64,000 nt of DNA from Aurantiacibacter aquimixticola (GCF_003605475.1 NZ_RAHX01000001.1:372001-436000); one strand, 5' to 3'. Positions 43,156-53,295 are shown, counted from the stretch's first letter. Translations and numbers: made by a program. Notes: generated by a model from the sequence alone, not told the origin.

Positions 43156-44970
43156 ATGAGTGATTCCCCCGACGATCTGCCTTGGGCGCCCGACGATGCG
43201 GAGCAGCCGGAGGACACTGGCCCGTCCACGGCGGAGCTTGAGGCGGCAGGGCAGAACTCGATGTTTGGCGATGCGCCGCCGGAAGCGGCAAGCGCGCCTC
43301 CGCCAGAGGCCGGGCCGCAAAGTACGCCGACGCCAGCGCCAGCCCCCGCCGCCGATACATCGCAGCCCTACCGCGTGCTCGCTCGCAAATATCGCCCGCA
43401 GACCTTCAGCCAGCTGATCGGTCAGGACCCGATGGTGCGCACGCTCGCCAATGCGATTGAGCGGGATCGGCTTGCCCATGCCTTCCTGATGACGGGTGTT
43501 CGTGGCGTCGGAAAGACGTCCACCGCGCGGCTGATCGCCAAGGCGCTCAATTGCATCGGGCCGGACGGTCAGGGCGGGCCGACGATCGATCCATGCGGGC
43601 AATGCGAGCCGTGCACCGCCATTGCCGAGGGACGCCATATCGATGTCATCGAGATGGATGCCGCCAGCCATACGGGCATCGACGACATCCGAGAGATCAT
43701 CGAGGCGGTGCGTTACGCCACGGTGTCCGCGCGCTTCAAGATCTACATCATCGACGAGGTGCACATGCTGTCCAAGGCGGCCTTCAACGGCTTGCTGAAG
43801 ACGCTGGAAGAGCCGCCCGAGCACGTGAAATTCCTTTTCGCCACCACCGAGGTGGAAAAGCTTCCGGTGACGGTGCTCAGCCGCACCCAACGGTTCGACT
43901 TGCGGCGCATTCCCTCCGAATTGCTGGAGAAGCATTTCGGCTGGGTGGTCGAGCAGGAAGGCGTTCAGGCCGAGGACGAGGCGCTGGCGATGATCGCCGC
44001 GGCGGCCGAGGGTTCGGTGCGGGATGGCCTCTCGATCCTCGACCAGGCGATCGCCCATGCGGACATGGAAAGCGGCGACGCGGCGGCCACCGTGCGCGCG
44101 GCCAAGGTGCGCGACATGCTCGGCCTGGCCGACAGGGGGGCGCAGCGGCGGCTGTTCCAGCATCTGCTGGAGGGCGAGCCGCAAAAGCTGCTGGACGCGG
44201 TCGCGGATCAATACGCGCTCGGTGTCGAGCCGCTGGCGCTCCTGCGATCGCTGATGGAATTCACCCACCGCATCGCCGTCGGCCAGATCGGCGAGCCGGA
44301 TGCGCCATCCGAAGAGGAGCGCGCTGCCATCGGCGAATGGGCGCAGCGGCTATCGGTCGGGCAGGTCCACCGGCTGTGGCAACTGCTCCTCAAGGGTCAC
44401 GACGAAGTGAAGTCCGCGCCCGATCCGCTGGTTTCGGCGCAGATGGCACTGCTGCGCGTGTTGCACGCCGCCGACATGCCGGATCCCGGAAAGCTTGCGC
44501 GCGAGATCAAGGATGCAGCGCTGAGCGGCGCAGCGGGCCAGTTAGGCGCATCACCTGGCGGAGGCGCGACGGCGAAGCTGCACTGGCCCGACGTGGTCGA
44601 GCGGATCGAGAATTCCGGGATCAAGGGCGCATGGTCGCTGGGCAGCCTGTTGAAGGGGCAGGTCCGAGTGGTGACGCTGGAGCCGGGTAAGCTCGAATAC
44701 AACCAGCCGCGCGGCTATGACGAGAACATCGCGCCGCAGCTTCGCACCGCTTTCCAGCAGGTGTTCGGCGCGCGGTGGGAAGTGGCAAAGGTCGATGTCG
44801 AAGGTGCGCCCACGCTGATCGAAATCGAGGAGGCGAAGCGGCAGGCGGAGGCCGAGCGCATCCGCAATCACCCGATGGTGCAGGCGGCCTATTCGGCCTT
44901 TCCCGATGCAAGATTGATAGATCAGCCGGACGTGCCGAAGCGGCGTGAGGACTGGTCGAAAAGTGCTTGA
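43156..44970 (+). CDS. dnaX: DNA polymerase III subunits tau/gamma
   Basis: 604 aa. A disordered acidic N-terminus (about 60 residues) precedes the clamp-loader ATPase: Walker A GVRGVGKTS, zinc site CIGPDGQGGPTIDPCGQCEP, DEVHMLS and the sensor SRTQRFDLRRI. The C-terminal tau region (about 420-604) is shorter than in E. coli. It loads the sliding clamp. ybaB follows 53 nt later. Confidence 0.95.
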   Translation: MSDSPDDLPWAPDDAEQPEDTGPSTAELEAAGQNSMFGDAPPEAASAPPPEAGPQSTPTPAPAPAADTSQPYRVLARKYRPQTFSQLIGQDPMVRTLANAIERDRLAHAFLMTGVRGVGKTSTARLIAKALNCIGPDGQGGPTIDPCGQCEPCTAIAEGRHIDVIEMDAASHTGIDDIREIIEAVRYATVSARFKIYIIDEVHMLSKAAFNGLLKTLEEPPEHVKFLFATTEVEKLPVTVLSRTQRFDLRRIPSELLEKHFGWVVEQEGVQAEDEALAMIAAAAEGSVRDGLSILDQAIAHADMESGDAAATVRAAKVRDMLGLADRGAQRRLFQHLLEGEPQKLLDAVADQYALGVEPLALLRSLMEFTHRIAVGQIGEPDAPSEEERAAIGEWAQRLSVGQVHRLWQLLLKGHDEVKSAPDPLVSAQMALLRVLHAADMPDPGKLAREIKDAALSGAAGQLGASPGGGATAKLHWPDVVERIENSGIKGAWSLGSLLKGQVRVVTLEPGKLEYNQPRGYDENIAPQLRTAFQQVFGARWEVAKVDVEGAPTLIEIEEAKRQAEAERIRNHPMVQAAYSAFPDARLIDQPDVPKRREDWSKSA

Positions 44971-45023
44971 AATCCGTTGCCCGGCCATGAGCTAGGCAAG
45001 CGGGACGACGTAAGGAATTACCG

Positions 45024-45365
45024 ATGCAGAACATGGAAGAAATGATGAAGGCCGCGCAGGAAGCGGCGGCGAAGATCCAGCAGCAGATGCAGGACGCACA
45101 GGTCCAGCTCGACAATATCGAGGTGGAAGGAAGCTCCGGTGGCGGGCTGGTGAAGGTCCGTGCGAGTGCACGTGGGCGCATCATCGGCGTCGCCATCGAC
45201 GACAGCCTTATGAAGCCGGAAGAAAAGTCGATCCTCGAGGATCTCGTCACCGCCGCCTTCAACGATGCGCGCGACAAGGCGGATCGCAAGGCGGGCGAGC
45301 ACATGGCGGAAATGCAGCAGGGCATGGGGCTGCCGCCGGGCTTCAATCTGCCGGGGATGGGCTGA
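45024..45365 (+). CDS. YbaB/EbfC nucleoid-associated protein
   Basis: 113 aa. The YbaB pattern is clear: MEEMMKAAQEAAAKIQQQMQ, then VEGSSGGGLVKVRASARGRI and LEDLVTAAFNDARDKAD. It binds DNA and coats the nucleoid. The dnaX-ybaB order is conserved, but recR, the usual third gene, is not present; two TonB-C-like genes follow instead. Confidence 0.93.
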   Translation: MQNMEEMMKAAQEAAAKIQQQMQDAQVQLDNIEVEGSSGGGLVKVRASARGRIIGVAIDDSLMKPEEKSILEDLVTAAFNDARDKADRKAGEHMAEMQQGMGLPPGFNLPGMG

Positions 45366-45387
45366 CGCAGAGAAGGGGGCATTCAGT

Positions 45388-46299
45388 ATGCAAGGGGCGA
45401 CTTGGGCCGCGGTAGGATTGGCGGCACTCGGACTGACGTTTTCATCGGACTCGCAGGCGCAGGACGAGCCGATCCGGCTGGGGCCCGTCACGAACTGGAA
45501 CCTTGTCTATGACGACGATAGCTGCGCGCTCAATCGGTTGTTCGGCGAAGAGGGGCAGAGAGTGCTGCTCTCCTTACGTCAATTCGCTCCGGACGAGGCC
45601 CTGACGACAACCATTGCCAGCGACGATTTTCGCCGGCGCGGTCAGCGGCGGCCCGCCACGATCGGCTTCCTTCCGGATGCAGAGCCGGAGCGATTCCAGC
45701 GACCGATGCCTGTGGAGACCGACAATTTCGGCGAGGGCGTGATGGTGCAGCTATCGATGCTGAACGATCGACAGCGGGGCTTGTCGAGCGAACTGATGAA
45801 CAATCAGGATTTGCCGCTGATCGTGTCGGATGACAGCCGCGATGCGCGCGAGGCGGAAATTTACGGCCTTCAGGTATCCGATGTTTTCCGCCAGGACGTC
45901 TTCCTCGAGACCGGTTCCATGCACCCTGCGATGAATGCCATGCGTCAATGCACGGACGATATGCTGGTGCAGTGGGGTGTGGATGTAGCGGCTCATCGGT
46001 CGCTTCTGCGCAAAGTGCAGCCGCTCGAGATGGATCGCTGGGTGCGAAACATTCAGGCGAGGTATCCGCGGAACCTCGCGGCCAACGGCGAACAGGGAGT
46101 GGTCCGCATTCGGCTCAGCGTGTCGAACGAAGGGAGCCCGACCGATTGCGCGGTCCAGAGCAATTTCAACAACCCCACTTTCGATGAGACGGCGTGCAGG
46201 GAATTGATGGACCATGCCCGGTTCGAACCGGCGCTGGATCGGAACGGCGATCCCATCGACAGCTTCTGGCAGACGTCCGTTATCTACCAGATGCAGTGA
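45388..46299 (+). CDS. Exported protein with TonB-C-like domain (paralogue A)
   Basis: 303 aa. Signal peptide (MQGATWAAVGLAALGLTFSS) then a novel N-terminal domain (TNWNLVYDDDSCALNRLFGE) and a C-terminal TonB_C-like fold (NGEQGVVRIRLSVSNEGSPT, ending in the FDETACREL Cys). Two Cys in the C-terminal half (PTDC and TAC) may be disulfide bonded. It is exported but has no TonB transmembrane anchor, so it is not a classical energy transducer. ATG 45388 has AAGGGGGC upstream. A paralogue follows directly. Confidence 0.75.
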   Translation: MQGATWAAVGLAALGLTFSSDSQAQDEPIRLGPVTNWNLVYDDDSCALNRLFGEEGQRVLLSLRQFAPDEALTTTIASDDFRRRGQRRPATIGFLPDAEPERFQRPMPVETDNFGEGVMVQLSMLNDRQRGLSSELMNNQDLPLIVSDDSRDAREAEIYGLQVSDVFRQDVFLETGSMHPAMNAMRQCTDDMLVQWGVDVAAHRSLLRKVQPLEMDRWVRNIQARYPRNLAANGEQGVVRIRLSVSNEGSPTDCAVQSNFNNPTFDETACRELMDHARFEPALDRNGDPIDSFWQTSVIYQMQ

Positions 46300-46340
46300 G
46301 CAATTTGACAGTGCGCGCAGTCGCTTGCATTTTCGCGCGC

Positions 46341-47207
46341 ATGGACTGGAAACCTCTCGCGCTCGCTGCCGTCACGCTATCCATCGCAACGTCACCTGCT
46401 GCTGCGCAGGAGGACGAAGTGGTGACGTTGGAGCCTTTGACGAACTGGAATTTGGATTACGCCGAGGATAGCTGCGCGCTTTCGCGAAACTTCGGTGACG
46501 CCGCTGCGCCGACCCTGCTAGAAACCCGGCAATATGCGCCGCGCGCTCCATATATTGCTACCGTCCTGCGCAAAGAGCCGCTGGCAAGCGACATGCGGCC
46601 CAGTCTGTTCTTCGGGCCGATCGATGACGTTCTTTCAAATGGTGGCAGCTCATTGATCGAACTGGACGAATATCGAGGCGTGCGGGCGGAGCTTCCGACG
46701 ACCCTCGGCCTCAGCGAAAGGAGCAGCTTTGACATCGAAGATGACCCGCGGGACGCTGGCGAAGCGGCGCTTGAATGGCTTGCGATCGAAGGTGTGTTTG
46801 CCGACAAGGTGCAGCTTGCTACGGGCAGCATGCATCCGGCGCTAAGTGCAATGCGGGAATGTCAAAGCCAACTTGTTGCATCATGGGGGTTCGATCCGGT
46901 CGAGCAGACGACCCTCAGCGCAGCGGCCGAGATGGACTACGATGATCGTTGGATTTCCCGGGCAATGCGGCGTGCGTCGCGTCGTGATGGGCCGATCGGC
47001 TCGGCTTATCTGCTGTTTTTCGCGGATGCCGAAGGAGACATCACAGCCTGCCGCGCTTTGTCTCCGCAGTATCGGAGTTCCGGCGTCGACACATTCTGCG
47101 AGGTCGCCGTCGAGGATGGTAGCGTGACCCAGGCATCGAACGCCTCAGGCGAACCGGTGGGCAGCTTCGTAGTTTTCGGTTTCTTCACCGGGACGGTCCA
47201 GAGATAG
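46341..47207 (+). CDS. Exported protein, diverged TonB-C-like paralogue B
   Basis: 288 aa. Signal peptide (WKPLALAAVTLSIATSPAAA) then the same N-domain as paralogue A: LEPLTNWNLDYAEDSCALSR and TGSMHPALSAMRECQSQL. The C-terminus keeps the two Cys (ITACRALSPQ, DTFCEVAV) but has lost the recognisable TonB_C glycines. The pair looks like a tandem duplication. Function unknown. ATG 46341. Confidence 0.7.
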   Translation: MDWKPLALAAVTLSIATSPAAAQEDEVVTLEPLTNWNLDYAEDSCALSRNFGDAAAPTLLETRQYAPRAPYIATVLRKEPLASDMRPSLFFGPIDDVLSNGGSSLIELDEYRGVRAELPTTLGLSERSSFDIEDDPRDAGEAALEWLAIEGVFADKVQLATGSMHPALSAMRECQSQLVASWGFDPVEQTTLSAAAEMDYDDRWISRAMRRASRRDGPIGSAYLLFFADAEGDITACRALSPQYRSSGVDTFCEVAVEDGSVTQASNASGEPVGSFVVFGFFTGTVQR

Positions 47208-47255
47208 TAACGGTTCGCGCTGATACCCACCAATCCACACCTTCCCCTTCGCCCC

Positions 47256-47285
47256 CGTTGAAGCCCGCGCGGCTTCGCCCCATAT
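47256..47285 (+). promoter_or_regulatory. Sigma-32 (RpoH) promoter of lon
   Basis: CGTTGAAG (47256-47263), a 14-nt spacer, and CCCCATAT (47278-47285) agree with the heat-shock pattern CTTGAA-N13/17-CCCCATNT in all but the first -35 base. The start would be near 47293, about 50 nt upstream of the lon ATG. Lon is a classical RpoH target. Confidence 0.75.
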
Positions 47286-47345
47286 CGTAATCCAACATGC
47301 GGCTCGCGCCTTTCCGGTCGCCGCCGCCATCATGGAATTGACGAT

Positions 47346-49736
47346 ATGAACGCCTATCCCCTTCTGCCTCTTCGCGACATCGTGGTCTTTCCCGGCATGG
47401 TCGTCCCGCTCTTTGTCGGGCGCGACAAGTCCGTCGCCGCGCTCGAGGCGGCGATGGAAAATGATCGCGATATCCTGCTCGTTGCCCAGCTCGATCCGAC
47501 CACGGACGATCCGGTGCGCGAGGATCTCTACGATATCGGCACCATCGCGCAGGTGCAGCAGATGCTCAAATTGCCCGACGGCACGGTTCGCGTGCTGGTG
47601 GAAGGGCAGGCGCGCGCGAAGATGAGCGAGATGCGTCTCGACGGCGATTTCTATCTCGCACAGACCGCCGCGCTCGATGAAACGACCGCCAGCGGCACCG
47701 AAGTCGCAGCGATGATGCGCAGCGCGCTCGAACAGTTTTCCGAATATGCGCGGATCAACAAGAAGTTGCCCGAGGATATCGAAAGCGAGCTTGCCGAGAT
47801 CGAGGATGCGGGCCAGCTCGCCGATGCGATCGCCGCTGCGCTATCGGCCAAGGTCGACACCAAGCAGCAACTGCTCGCCGAAACCGATGCGCTGAAGCGG
47901 CTGGAAGTCGTGTTCTCGCTGATGGAGAGCGAGCTGTCCGTGCAGCAGGTGGAGCGCAAGATCCGCGGCCGCGTGAAGCGGCAGATGGAGAAGACCCAGC
48001 GCGAATATTACCTCAACGAACAGATGAAGGCGATCCAGAGCGAGCTCGGCGGCGACGGCGAGGATGGCGACGAGCTGGCTGAACTCGCCAAGAAGATCGA
48101 GGAAACCAAGCTTTCCAAGGAAGCGCGCGAGAAGGCCGAAAGCGAACTGAAAAAGCTCAAGGGCATGCAGCCCATGAGCGCCGAGGCGACCGTCGTTCGC
48201 AATTATCTAGACGTTCTGCTCGGCCTGCCATGGGGCAAGAAGAGCAAGCTGAAGAAGGATATCGCCAAGGCGCAGGAAGTGCTCGATGCCGATCACTACG
48301 CGCTCGACAAGGTGAAGGACCGGATCGTCGAATATCTCGCCGTGCAGGCGCGCACGAACAAGCTGAAGGGGCCGATCCTGTGCCTCGTCGGCCCGCCCGG
48401 CGTCGGCAAGACCTCGCTCGGCAAGAGCATCGCGCGCGCCACGGGCCGCGAGTTTATCCGCCAGTCGCTCGGCGGCGTGCGGGACGAAGCCGAAATCCGC
48501 GGCCACCGCCGCACCTATATCGGTTCGCTGCCCGGCAAGATCGTGTCGAACCTGAAGAAGGCGGGGGCGAGCAATCCGCTGTTCCTGCTCGACGAGATCG
48601 ACAAGCTTGGCCAGGATTTTCGCGGCGATCCGGCATCGGCGCTGCTCGAAGTGCTAGACCCGGAGCAGAACAACAAGTTCCAGGATCACTATCTGGAGCT
48701 CGATATCGACCTTTCCGACATCATGTTCGTGACCACCGCGAACAGCTTGAACCTGCCGCAGCCCTTGCTGGACCGGATGGAGATCATCCGTCTGGAGGGC
48801 TATACGGAAGACGAGAAGGTCGAGATCGCCCAGCGCCACCTCATCGCCAAGCAGGTGCAGGATCATGGCCTCAAAGACGGCGAATTTACGCTGACCGAAG
48901 ACGGCCTGCGCGACCTCATTCGTTATTACACGCGAGAGGCTGGCGTGCGTACGCTGGAGCGCGAGATCGCCAATCTGGCGCGAAAATCTCTTCGCAAGAT
49001 CCTCGAAAAAGAGACCGAGAGCGTTACCATCACGGCGGAAAATCTCGGCGATTTTGCAGGTGTGCGCAAGTTCAAGCACGGCGTGGGCGAGGAAGAGCCG
49101 CAGGTCGGTGCCGTTACCGGTCTCGCCTGGACGTCGGTCGGCGGTGAGTTGCTGACGATCGAAAGCGTCACCACGCCGGGCAAGGGCGAAGTCAAGACGA
49201 CCGGCAAGCTCGGCGAGGTGATGAACGAGTCCATCGCCGCAGCCTTCAGTTTCGTGAAGGCGCGCGCGCCGGCCTATGGCATCAAGCCCAGCATCTTCCA
49301 GCGCAAGAATGTCCATATCCACCTGCCCGAAGGCGCGGTGCCGAAGGATGGGCCGAGCGCGGGCATCGGGATGGTGACGTCGATCGTTTCAACCCTGACC
49401 GGAATTTCGGTACGGCCCGACGTCGCGATGACGGGGGAGGTCACTTTGCGCGGGCGTGTGCTGGCCATCGGCGGACTCAAGGAAAAGCTGCTGGCAGCCC
49501 TTCGTGGCGGCATTAAGACGGTGCTGATCCCGGAAGAGAACGAGAAGGACCTCGCCGAGATTCCCGATAATGTGAAGGAAGGTCTCGAGATTATCCCGGT
49601 CGCCCATGTCGATCAGGTGCTGGAATGTGCATTGACCGCGCTGCCAGCGCCCATCGAATGGACGGAGGCGGACGACATTGCCAGCCAGCCTCAGGGTCAG
49701 GCCGGCTCGGTGCCTCCTGCAACGACCGCACACTGA
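47346..49736 (+). CDS. lon: ATP-dependent protease Lon
   Basis: 796 aa. N-terminal LON substrate domain ([20 protein letters not shown]), a coiled coil (about 190-280), the AAA+ ATPase with GPPGVGKTS and [14 protein letters not shown], and the S16 protease with S671 (PKDGPSAG) and K714 (LKEKLLAA), spaced 43 residues as in E. coli Lon. It degrades misfolded and specific regulatory proteins. A hairpin follows at 49745. Confidence 0.97.
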   Translation: MNAYPLLPLRDIVVFPGMVVPLFVGRDKSVAALEAAMENDRDILLVAQLDPTTDDPVREDLYDIGTIAQVQQMLKLPDGTVRVLVEGQARAKMSEMRLDGDFYLAQTAALDETTASGTEVAAMMRSALEQFSEYARINKKLPEDIESELAEIEDAGQLADAIAAALSAKVDTKQQLLAETDALKRLEVVFSLMESELSVQQVERKIRGRVKRQMEKTQREYYLNEQMKAIQSELGGDGEDGDELAELAKKIEETKLSKEAREKAESELKKLKGMQPMSAEATVVRNYLDVLLGLPWGKKSKLKKDIAKAQEVLDADHYALDKVKDRIVEYLAVQARTNKLKGPILCLVGPPGVGKTSLGKSIARATGREFIRQSLGGVRDEAEIRGHRRTYIGSLPGKIVSNLKKAGASNPLFLLDEIDKLGQDFRGDPASALLEVLDPEQNNKFQDHYLELDIDLSDIMFVTTANSLNLPQPLLDRMEIIRLEGYTEDEKVEIAQRHLIAKQVQDHGLKDGEFTLTEDGLRDLIRYYTREAGVRTLEREIANLARKSLRKILEKETESVTITAENLGDFAGVRKFKHGVGEEEPQVGAVTGLAWTSVGGELLTIESVTTPGKGEVKTTGKLGEVMNESIAAAFSFVKARAPAYGIKPSIFQRKNVHIHLPEGAVPKDGPSAGIGMVTSIVSTLTGISVRPDVAMTGEVTLRGRVLAIGGLKEKLLAALRGGIKTVLIPEENEKDLAEIPDNVKEGLEIIPVAHVDQVLECALTALPAPIEWTEADDIASQPQGQAGSVPPATTAH

Positions 49737-49744
49737 TTCTGTTT

Positions 49745-49771
49745 GCCGGGCGGAGAGCGTCTCCGCTCGGC
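49745..49771 (+). terminator. Hairpin after lon
   Basis: GCCGGGCGGAG - AGCGT - CTCCGCTCGGC is a long stem with one G-T pair, beginning 8 nt past the lon stop. No T-run follows, so termination would be weak or rho-assisted. Confidence 0.45.
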
Positions 49772-49971
49772 GATCAATATTTGTGCAGAAACGGCCCATT
49801 GCGAGGCCAGTTTGCTTCCATTTCGCGTCCGATTGCTTCGGTTCGGCGAAAAAAGCCCGCTTTCGGATGGGATAGGCTTTGACAGCGCGACCGAAACCCG
49901 CTTGTTTCGGGGAATCGCGTCGCGATGCATATTGCTGACAAAAAATTCAAATTGAGGGGGTTCTCCAGACA

Positions 49972-50244
49972 ATGAACAAGAACGAACTGATCGGTGCCGT
50001 CGCAGATTCCAGCGGCCTTTCGCGCAACGATGCGACCAAGGCGGTGGAAGCGGTTTTCGATACCATCACCCACACGCTGTCCAAGGGTGACGAGGTTCGC
50101 CTGGTCGGGTTCGGCACGTTCTCGACTGCCAAGCGCAAGGCGTCGCAGGGCCGTAACCCCCGCACGGGCGAACCGATGACGATCAAGGCATCGACCCAGC
50201 CGAAGTTCAAGGCCGGCAAGGGTCTGAAGGACGCCGTGAACTGA
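49972..50244 (+). CDS. hupB: DNA-binding protein HU
   Basis: 90 aa. Typical HU: NKNELIGAVADSSGLSRNDA start, GFGTFSTAKRKASQGRNPRT with the DNA-wrapping arm, and a C-terminal KAGKGLKDAVN. HU bends DNA and compacts the nucleoid. The lon-hupB order is conserved in many proteobacteria. A strong terminator follows. Confidence 0.96.
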   Translation: MNKNELIGAVADSSGLSRNDATKAVEAVFDTITHTLSKGDEVRLVGFGTFSTAKRKASQGRNPRTGEPMTIKASTQPKFKAGKGLKDAVN

Positions 50245-50270
50245 TCGCGGTCTCCGCTGAAAGAATAAAG

Positions 50271-50299
50271 AAGGGCCGTCCGAACGGGCGGCCCTTTTT
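50271..50299 (+). terminator. Intrinsic terminator of hupB (possibly bidirectional)
   Basis: GGGCCGTCC - GAAC - GGGCGGCCC followed by TTTTT. On the minus strand the same stem is followed by TTCTTTATTC, so it may also end the rlmB transcript, whose stop is at 50307. Confidence 0.88.
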
Positions 50300-50306
50300 C
50301 ATGGCG

Positions 50307-51095
50307 CTACTGGCGTGTGGCGATGGCGTAAAGCGCGATCGCTCCCGCGTTGGAGACGTTCAGGCTTTCCATCGCATCGCTGATCGGCAGGCGGGCGAGG
50401 GCGTCGCAATGTTGGCCGACATTGTGGCGCATTCCTTCGCCTTCCGCCCCCAGTACGACCGCCACGGGCCCTGTCGGCAGTGCTTCGGCGAAGGTGGCTT
50501 CGGCTTCTCCGGCCAGGCCGATGCGCCAATAGCCGGCCTCCGCCATTTCCTCCAGCGCCCGGGCGAGATTGACGACGCGGATCCACGGCACCGTTTCCAG
50601 AGCGCCGGAAGCCGACTTCGCGACGACGCCGCTTTCCGGCGGAGCGTGGCGATCCTGCGTGACGATCGCGGCGGCGTCGAATGCCGCGGCGGAGCGTAAA
50701 ATGGCGCCGACATTGTGCGGATCGGTAACCTGGTCGAGCACCACCAGCGGCCTTCCATCTTTGCTCGACAGGACATCGGCCAGCAGGAGATCGTCCAGCG
50801 GTGCGCATTCGAGCACGAGGCCCTGATGCGGTGCATCCTTCGCCACCAAGCGGGCAAGGTCCGTCACCTCGGCCCGTTCGAGCGGAAAATCGGGTGGCAA
50901 TTCGCCGTCGAGCGAATCCAGCCCCTCCAGCGTCGCCCACAATTTGCGGTGCTGGCGGCGCGGGTTCCTCAGCGCCGCTTCGACGGCGTGACGGCCCCAC
51001 AGGCGCACCTGCCCCTTCGCTGCACGGCCCGACCCGCGACCGCCCTGCATCCGCCCGGCGCGTCCGCGCATACCCTTCTTCTTGCCCTTGGCCAT
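50307..51095 (-). CDS. rlmB: 23S rRNA 2'-O-methyltransferase, RlmB/TrmH family
   Basis: 262 aa. A basic N-terminal tail (MAKGKKKGMRGRAGRMQGGR) precedes the substrate-binding domain and the SPOUT methyltransferase with VLDQVTDPHNVGAILRSAAA, GAEGEGM and the C-terminal MESLNVSNAGAIALYAI knot motif. It probably methylates G2251 of 23S rRNA. The long basic tail is common in alphaproteobacterial members. Confidence 0.92.
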   Translation of the reverse strand: MAKGKKKGMRGRAGRMQGGRGSGRAAKGQVRLWGRHAVEAALRNPRRQHRKLWATLEGLDSLDGELPPDFPLERAEVTDLARLVAKDAPHQGLVLECAPLDDLLLADVLSSKDGRPLVVLDQVTDPHNVGAILRSAAAFDAAAIVTQDRHAPPESGVVAKSASGALETVPWIRVVNLARALEEMAEAGYWRIGLAGEAEATFAEALPTGPVAVVLGAEGEGMRHNVGQHCDALARLPISDAMESLNVSNAGAIALYAIATRQ

Positions 51096-51219
51096 AAATC
51101 CTCGCTGCTATGCGCGCGCTCCTGCCAGCGCGGCCATTGACAGGCAAGCGGCGCTTCGCCATTGGGGCGCCTCTCGGCTGGAAGCCGCCCCTTTCCAGAG
51201 GCGCTCCCGGCACCGGAAT

Positions 51220-51305
51220 GGACAGGTGGCCGAGTGGTTAAAGGCAGCAGACTGTAAATCTGCCCGCGCAAGCGTACGCTGGTTCGAATCCAGCCCTGTC
51301 CACCA
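51220..51305 (+). tRNA. tRNA-Tyr(GUA)
   Basis: A class II tRNA with a long variable arm. Acceptor GGACAGG pairs with CCTGTCC; the anticodon loop CTGTAAA gives GUA; T-arm GGTTCGAATCC and encoded CCA are present. The convergent sulfotransferase gene ends 8 nt beyond it. Confidence 0.95.
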
Positions 51306-51312
51306 CCGAAAA

Positions 51313-53295
51313 TTACAGCCGATAGTTTTCCAGGGCGCTCCCGAGCGCATCCTTCAGCGGGTCGAGCCACGGTTCGAATGGCTTCCACGCGGCAAGGCCT
51401 TTCGTATTGATCGGCTGGCGCACCTGTTCGCTGCTCGCTGTGCGCACCGCGCGCTCGGTCTTGTGGAAGGCCACGCAGGCGTCTTCGAACGGGAGGCCCA
51501 GATAGTCCAAGATGCGCCGAACCTGCGCATCGGTATCGGCGACGACATCTTCATATTGCACATGGCAGATCGCGCCGGGTAGCACGCCGTGCCAGTGGCG
51601 CATCAGTTCGACATAATCGTGATAGTAGCGGCCGATTTCCGTGAGGCCGTAGGTGAATTCCTGTCCCTCGGCGAAGAGCTGTTTGAAGCCGGAGAAACAG
51701 CACGCCATCGGCTCACGCCGCGCGTCGATGATCTTCGCATTCGGCAGGATCAGCTTGATCAGGCCGATATGCCGGAAATTGTTCGGCATCTTGTCGATGA
51801 AGAACGGCGCGCCCTGACGGTGGATGCGCGTATCTTCGATATATTTCTCGCCGAAGGTCTGCAGTTGATTGGGTGAGAGATCGTGCAGGATCTGCGGATA
51901 TTGCGACACCTCCGTCACCCTTTTGCGCCGCCGCAGCCGGTGCGCGAGCGACAGGATGTTCGGCAATTCGAGCGTCCCGTCCACCTGGCTGTGGCTGGCG
52001 AGAATTTGTTCAAGAAGCGTCGAGCCCGAGCGCGGCAGACCGACAATGAAGATCGGGTCGGGGGCAGGGTGGCCACTTTCTTCGTGCCGAGCGAACAGGT
52101 CTGGCGTGCAGACATCACGCTGCGCCTGGAATTCGGCGCTCATCTGATCCGCATCATAGCGGGACGCCGCGCGTTTCAGGGCATTCCCGCGCTCGTAATG
52201 CGCGAAGCTCCGGTCGTAATCCTGGCGGTCGTCCAGTGCTTTTCCGAGAGCGAAGTTCAGCTGCACGCGCGCCTGATGCGGCAGGCCCTCCGCCTTTTCC
52301 TGCGCGTCCATCGTCGCGACTTCGTCATCGGTGAAGCGGTAGGTCTTGAGGTTGGCGAGACCGAACCACGCATCCCCATATTGCGACATGGTACGGATCG
52401 CGGCGCGGTAGCTTTCAACGGCTTCGTCCTGCTGGCCGAACGTCTTCAAGGCATGACCGCGCGACGTCAGCGTAGCGGGATCGCCGGGCCGCTTTTCCAG
52501 CACCTCGTCGAACAGCGCGAATGCTTCCTCGAAGCGATTGTTGTGCATCGCTTCGATCGCGAGGTTGGACTGGAACACCGGATTGGTGGGATCGCTTTCG
52601 TGAAGAATGCGCGCCTGCGTCATCGCCTCTTCGTAACGCTGTTGCTTGCGCAGGATCTGGATGTAATCGAGCCGCGCGGCGGCGTTGCCAGGTTCGAAAG
52701 CTAAAGCGCTTTCCAGCAGGAAGGCCGCGTCCTCGATAATGTTGAGCCGCGCGCCCACCTCGGCAAGCACGCGCATCGCTTCGACGTGCCTGGGATGACG
52801 TTTGAGAAAGGCGCGGGCGAGCTCCTCCGCCTTCAACAAGCGGCCTTCATGCAGATGATTGCTGGCGGCGAGCACGGCCGGTGGCAGCGACTTCACATGG
52901 GCAAGCTGCCGGGCGGCGGCCTGCGCTCCGCTGACATCGCCCGATTGGCGCAGCAGTTCGATCTGCCGCTCCCAGCTGGCGATCAGCGTCGGGTTGCAAT
53001 GCGTCGCGTAGCGATAGGCTTCGAGCGCGGTGTCCGTGCGCCCTGTGGCGAGATACACATGCCCTTCCTCCTGCCAAGCTCTGCCGTAATCGGGAGACGC
53101 CGCTTTCAGCGCCTGCAAGGCCGTCAGCGCTTCTCTGGGACGCGCGGCATAGCGCAGCGCAACCGCCTGCATGTAAAGCGCATCGCGTCGTGGCGGCTCC
53201 TCCGCTAGCAACGGGGCGAGCGTTTCAAGCGCCGCTGCAAAAGCGCCGTCCTTTATCTGCGACTGGGCGGCGGCAAGGCGCGCTTCTGCGTCCAC
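51313..53295 (-). CDS. TPR-repeat sulfotransferase
   Basis: 660 aa. Residues 1-360 are tetratricopeptide repeats (for example NPVFQSNLAIEAMHNNRFEE); the C-terminal 250 residues are a sulfotransferase fold with the PAPS 5'-phosphosulfate loop FIVGLPRSGSTLLEQILASH. Such TPR-sulfotransferases are common in Sphingomonadales, with unknown acceptors (protein tyrosine or glycan). I chose GTG 53295 (VDAEARLAAAQ) with AGGA upstream; the longer upstream frame lacks a better start. Confidence 0.8.
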   Translation of the reverse strand: MDAEARLAAAQSQIKDGAFAAALETLAPLLAEEPPRRDALYMQAVALRYAARPREALTALQALKAASPDYGRAWQEEGHVYLATGRTDTALEAYRYATHCNPTLIASWERQIELLRQSGDVSGAQAAARQLAHVKSLPPAVLAASNHLHEGRLLKAEELARAFLKRHPRHVEAMRVLAEVGARLNIIEDAAFLLESALAFEPGNAAARLDYIQILRKQQRYEEAMTQARILHESDPTNPVFQSNLAIEAMHNNRFEEAFALFDEVLEKRPGDPATLTSRGHALKTFGQQDEAVESYRAAIRTMSQYGDAWFGLANLKTYRFTDDEVATMDAQEKAEGLPHQARVQLNFALGKALDDRQDYDRSFAHYERGNALKRAASRYDADQMSAEFQAQRDVCTPDLFARHEESGHPAPDPIFIVGLPRSGSTLLEQILASHSQVDGTLELPNILSLAHRLRRRKRVTEVSQYPQILHDLSPNQLQTFGEKYIEDTRIHRQGAPFFIDKMPNNFRHIGLIKLILPNAKIIDARREPMACCFSGFKQLFAEGQEFTYGLTEIGRYYHDYVELMRHWHGVLPGAICHVQYEDVVADTDAQVRRILDYLGLPFEDACVAFHKTERAVRTASSEQVRQPINTKGLAAWKPFEPWLDPLKDALGSALENYRL

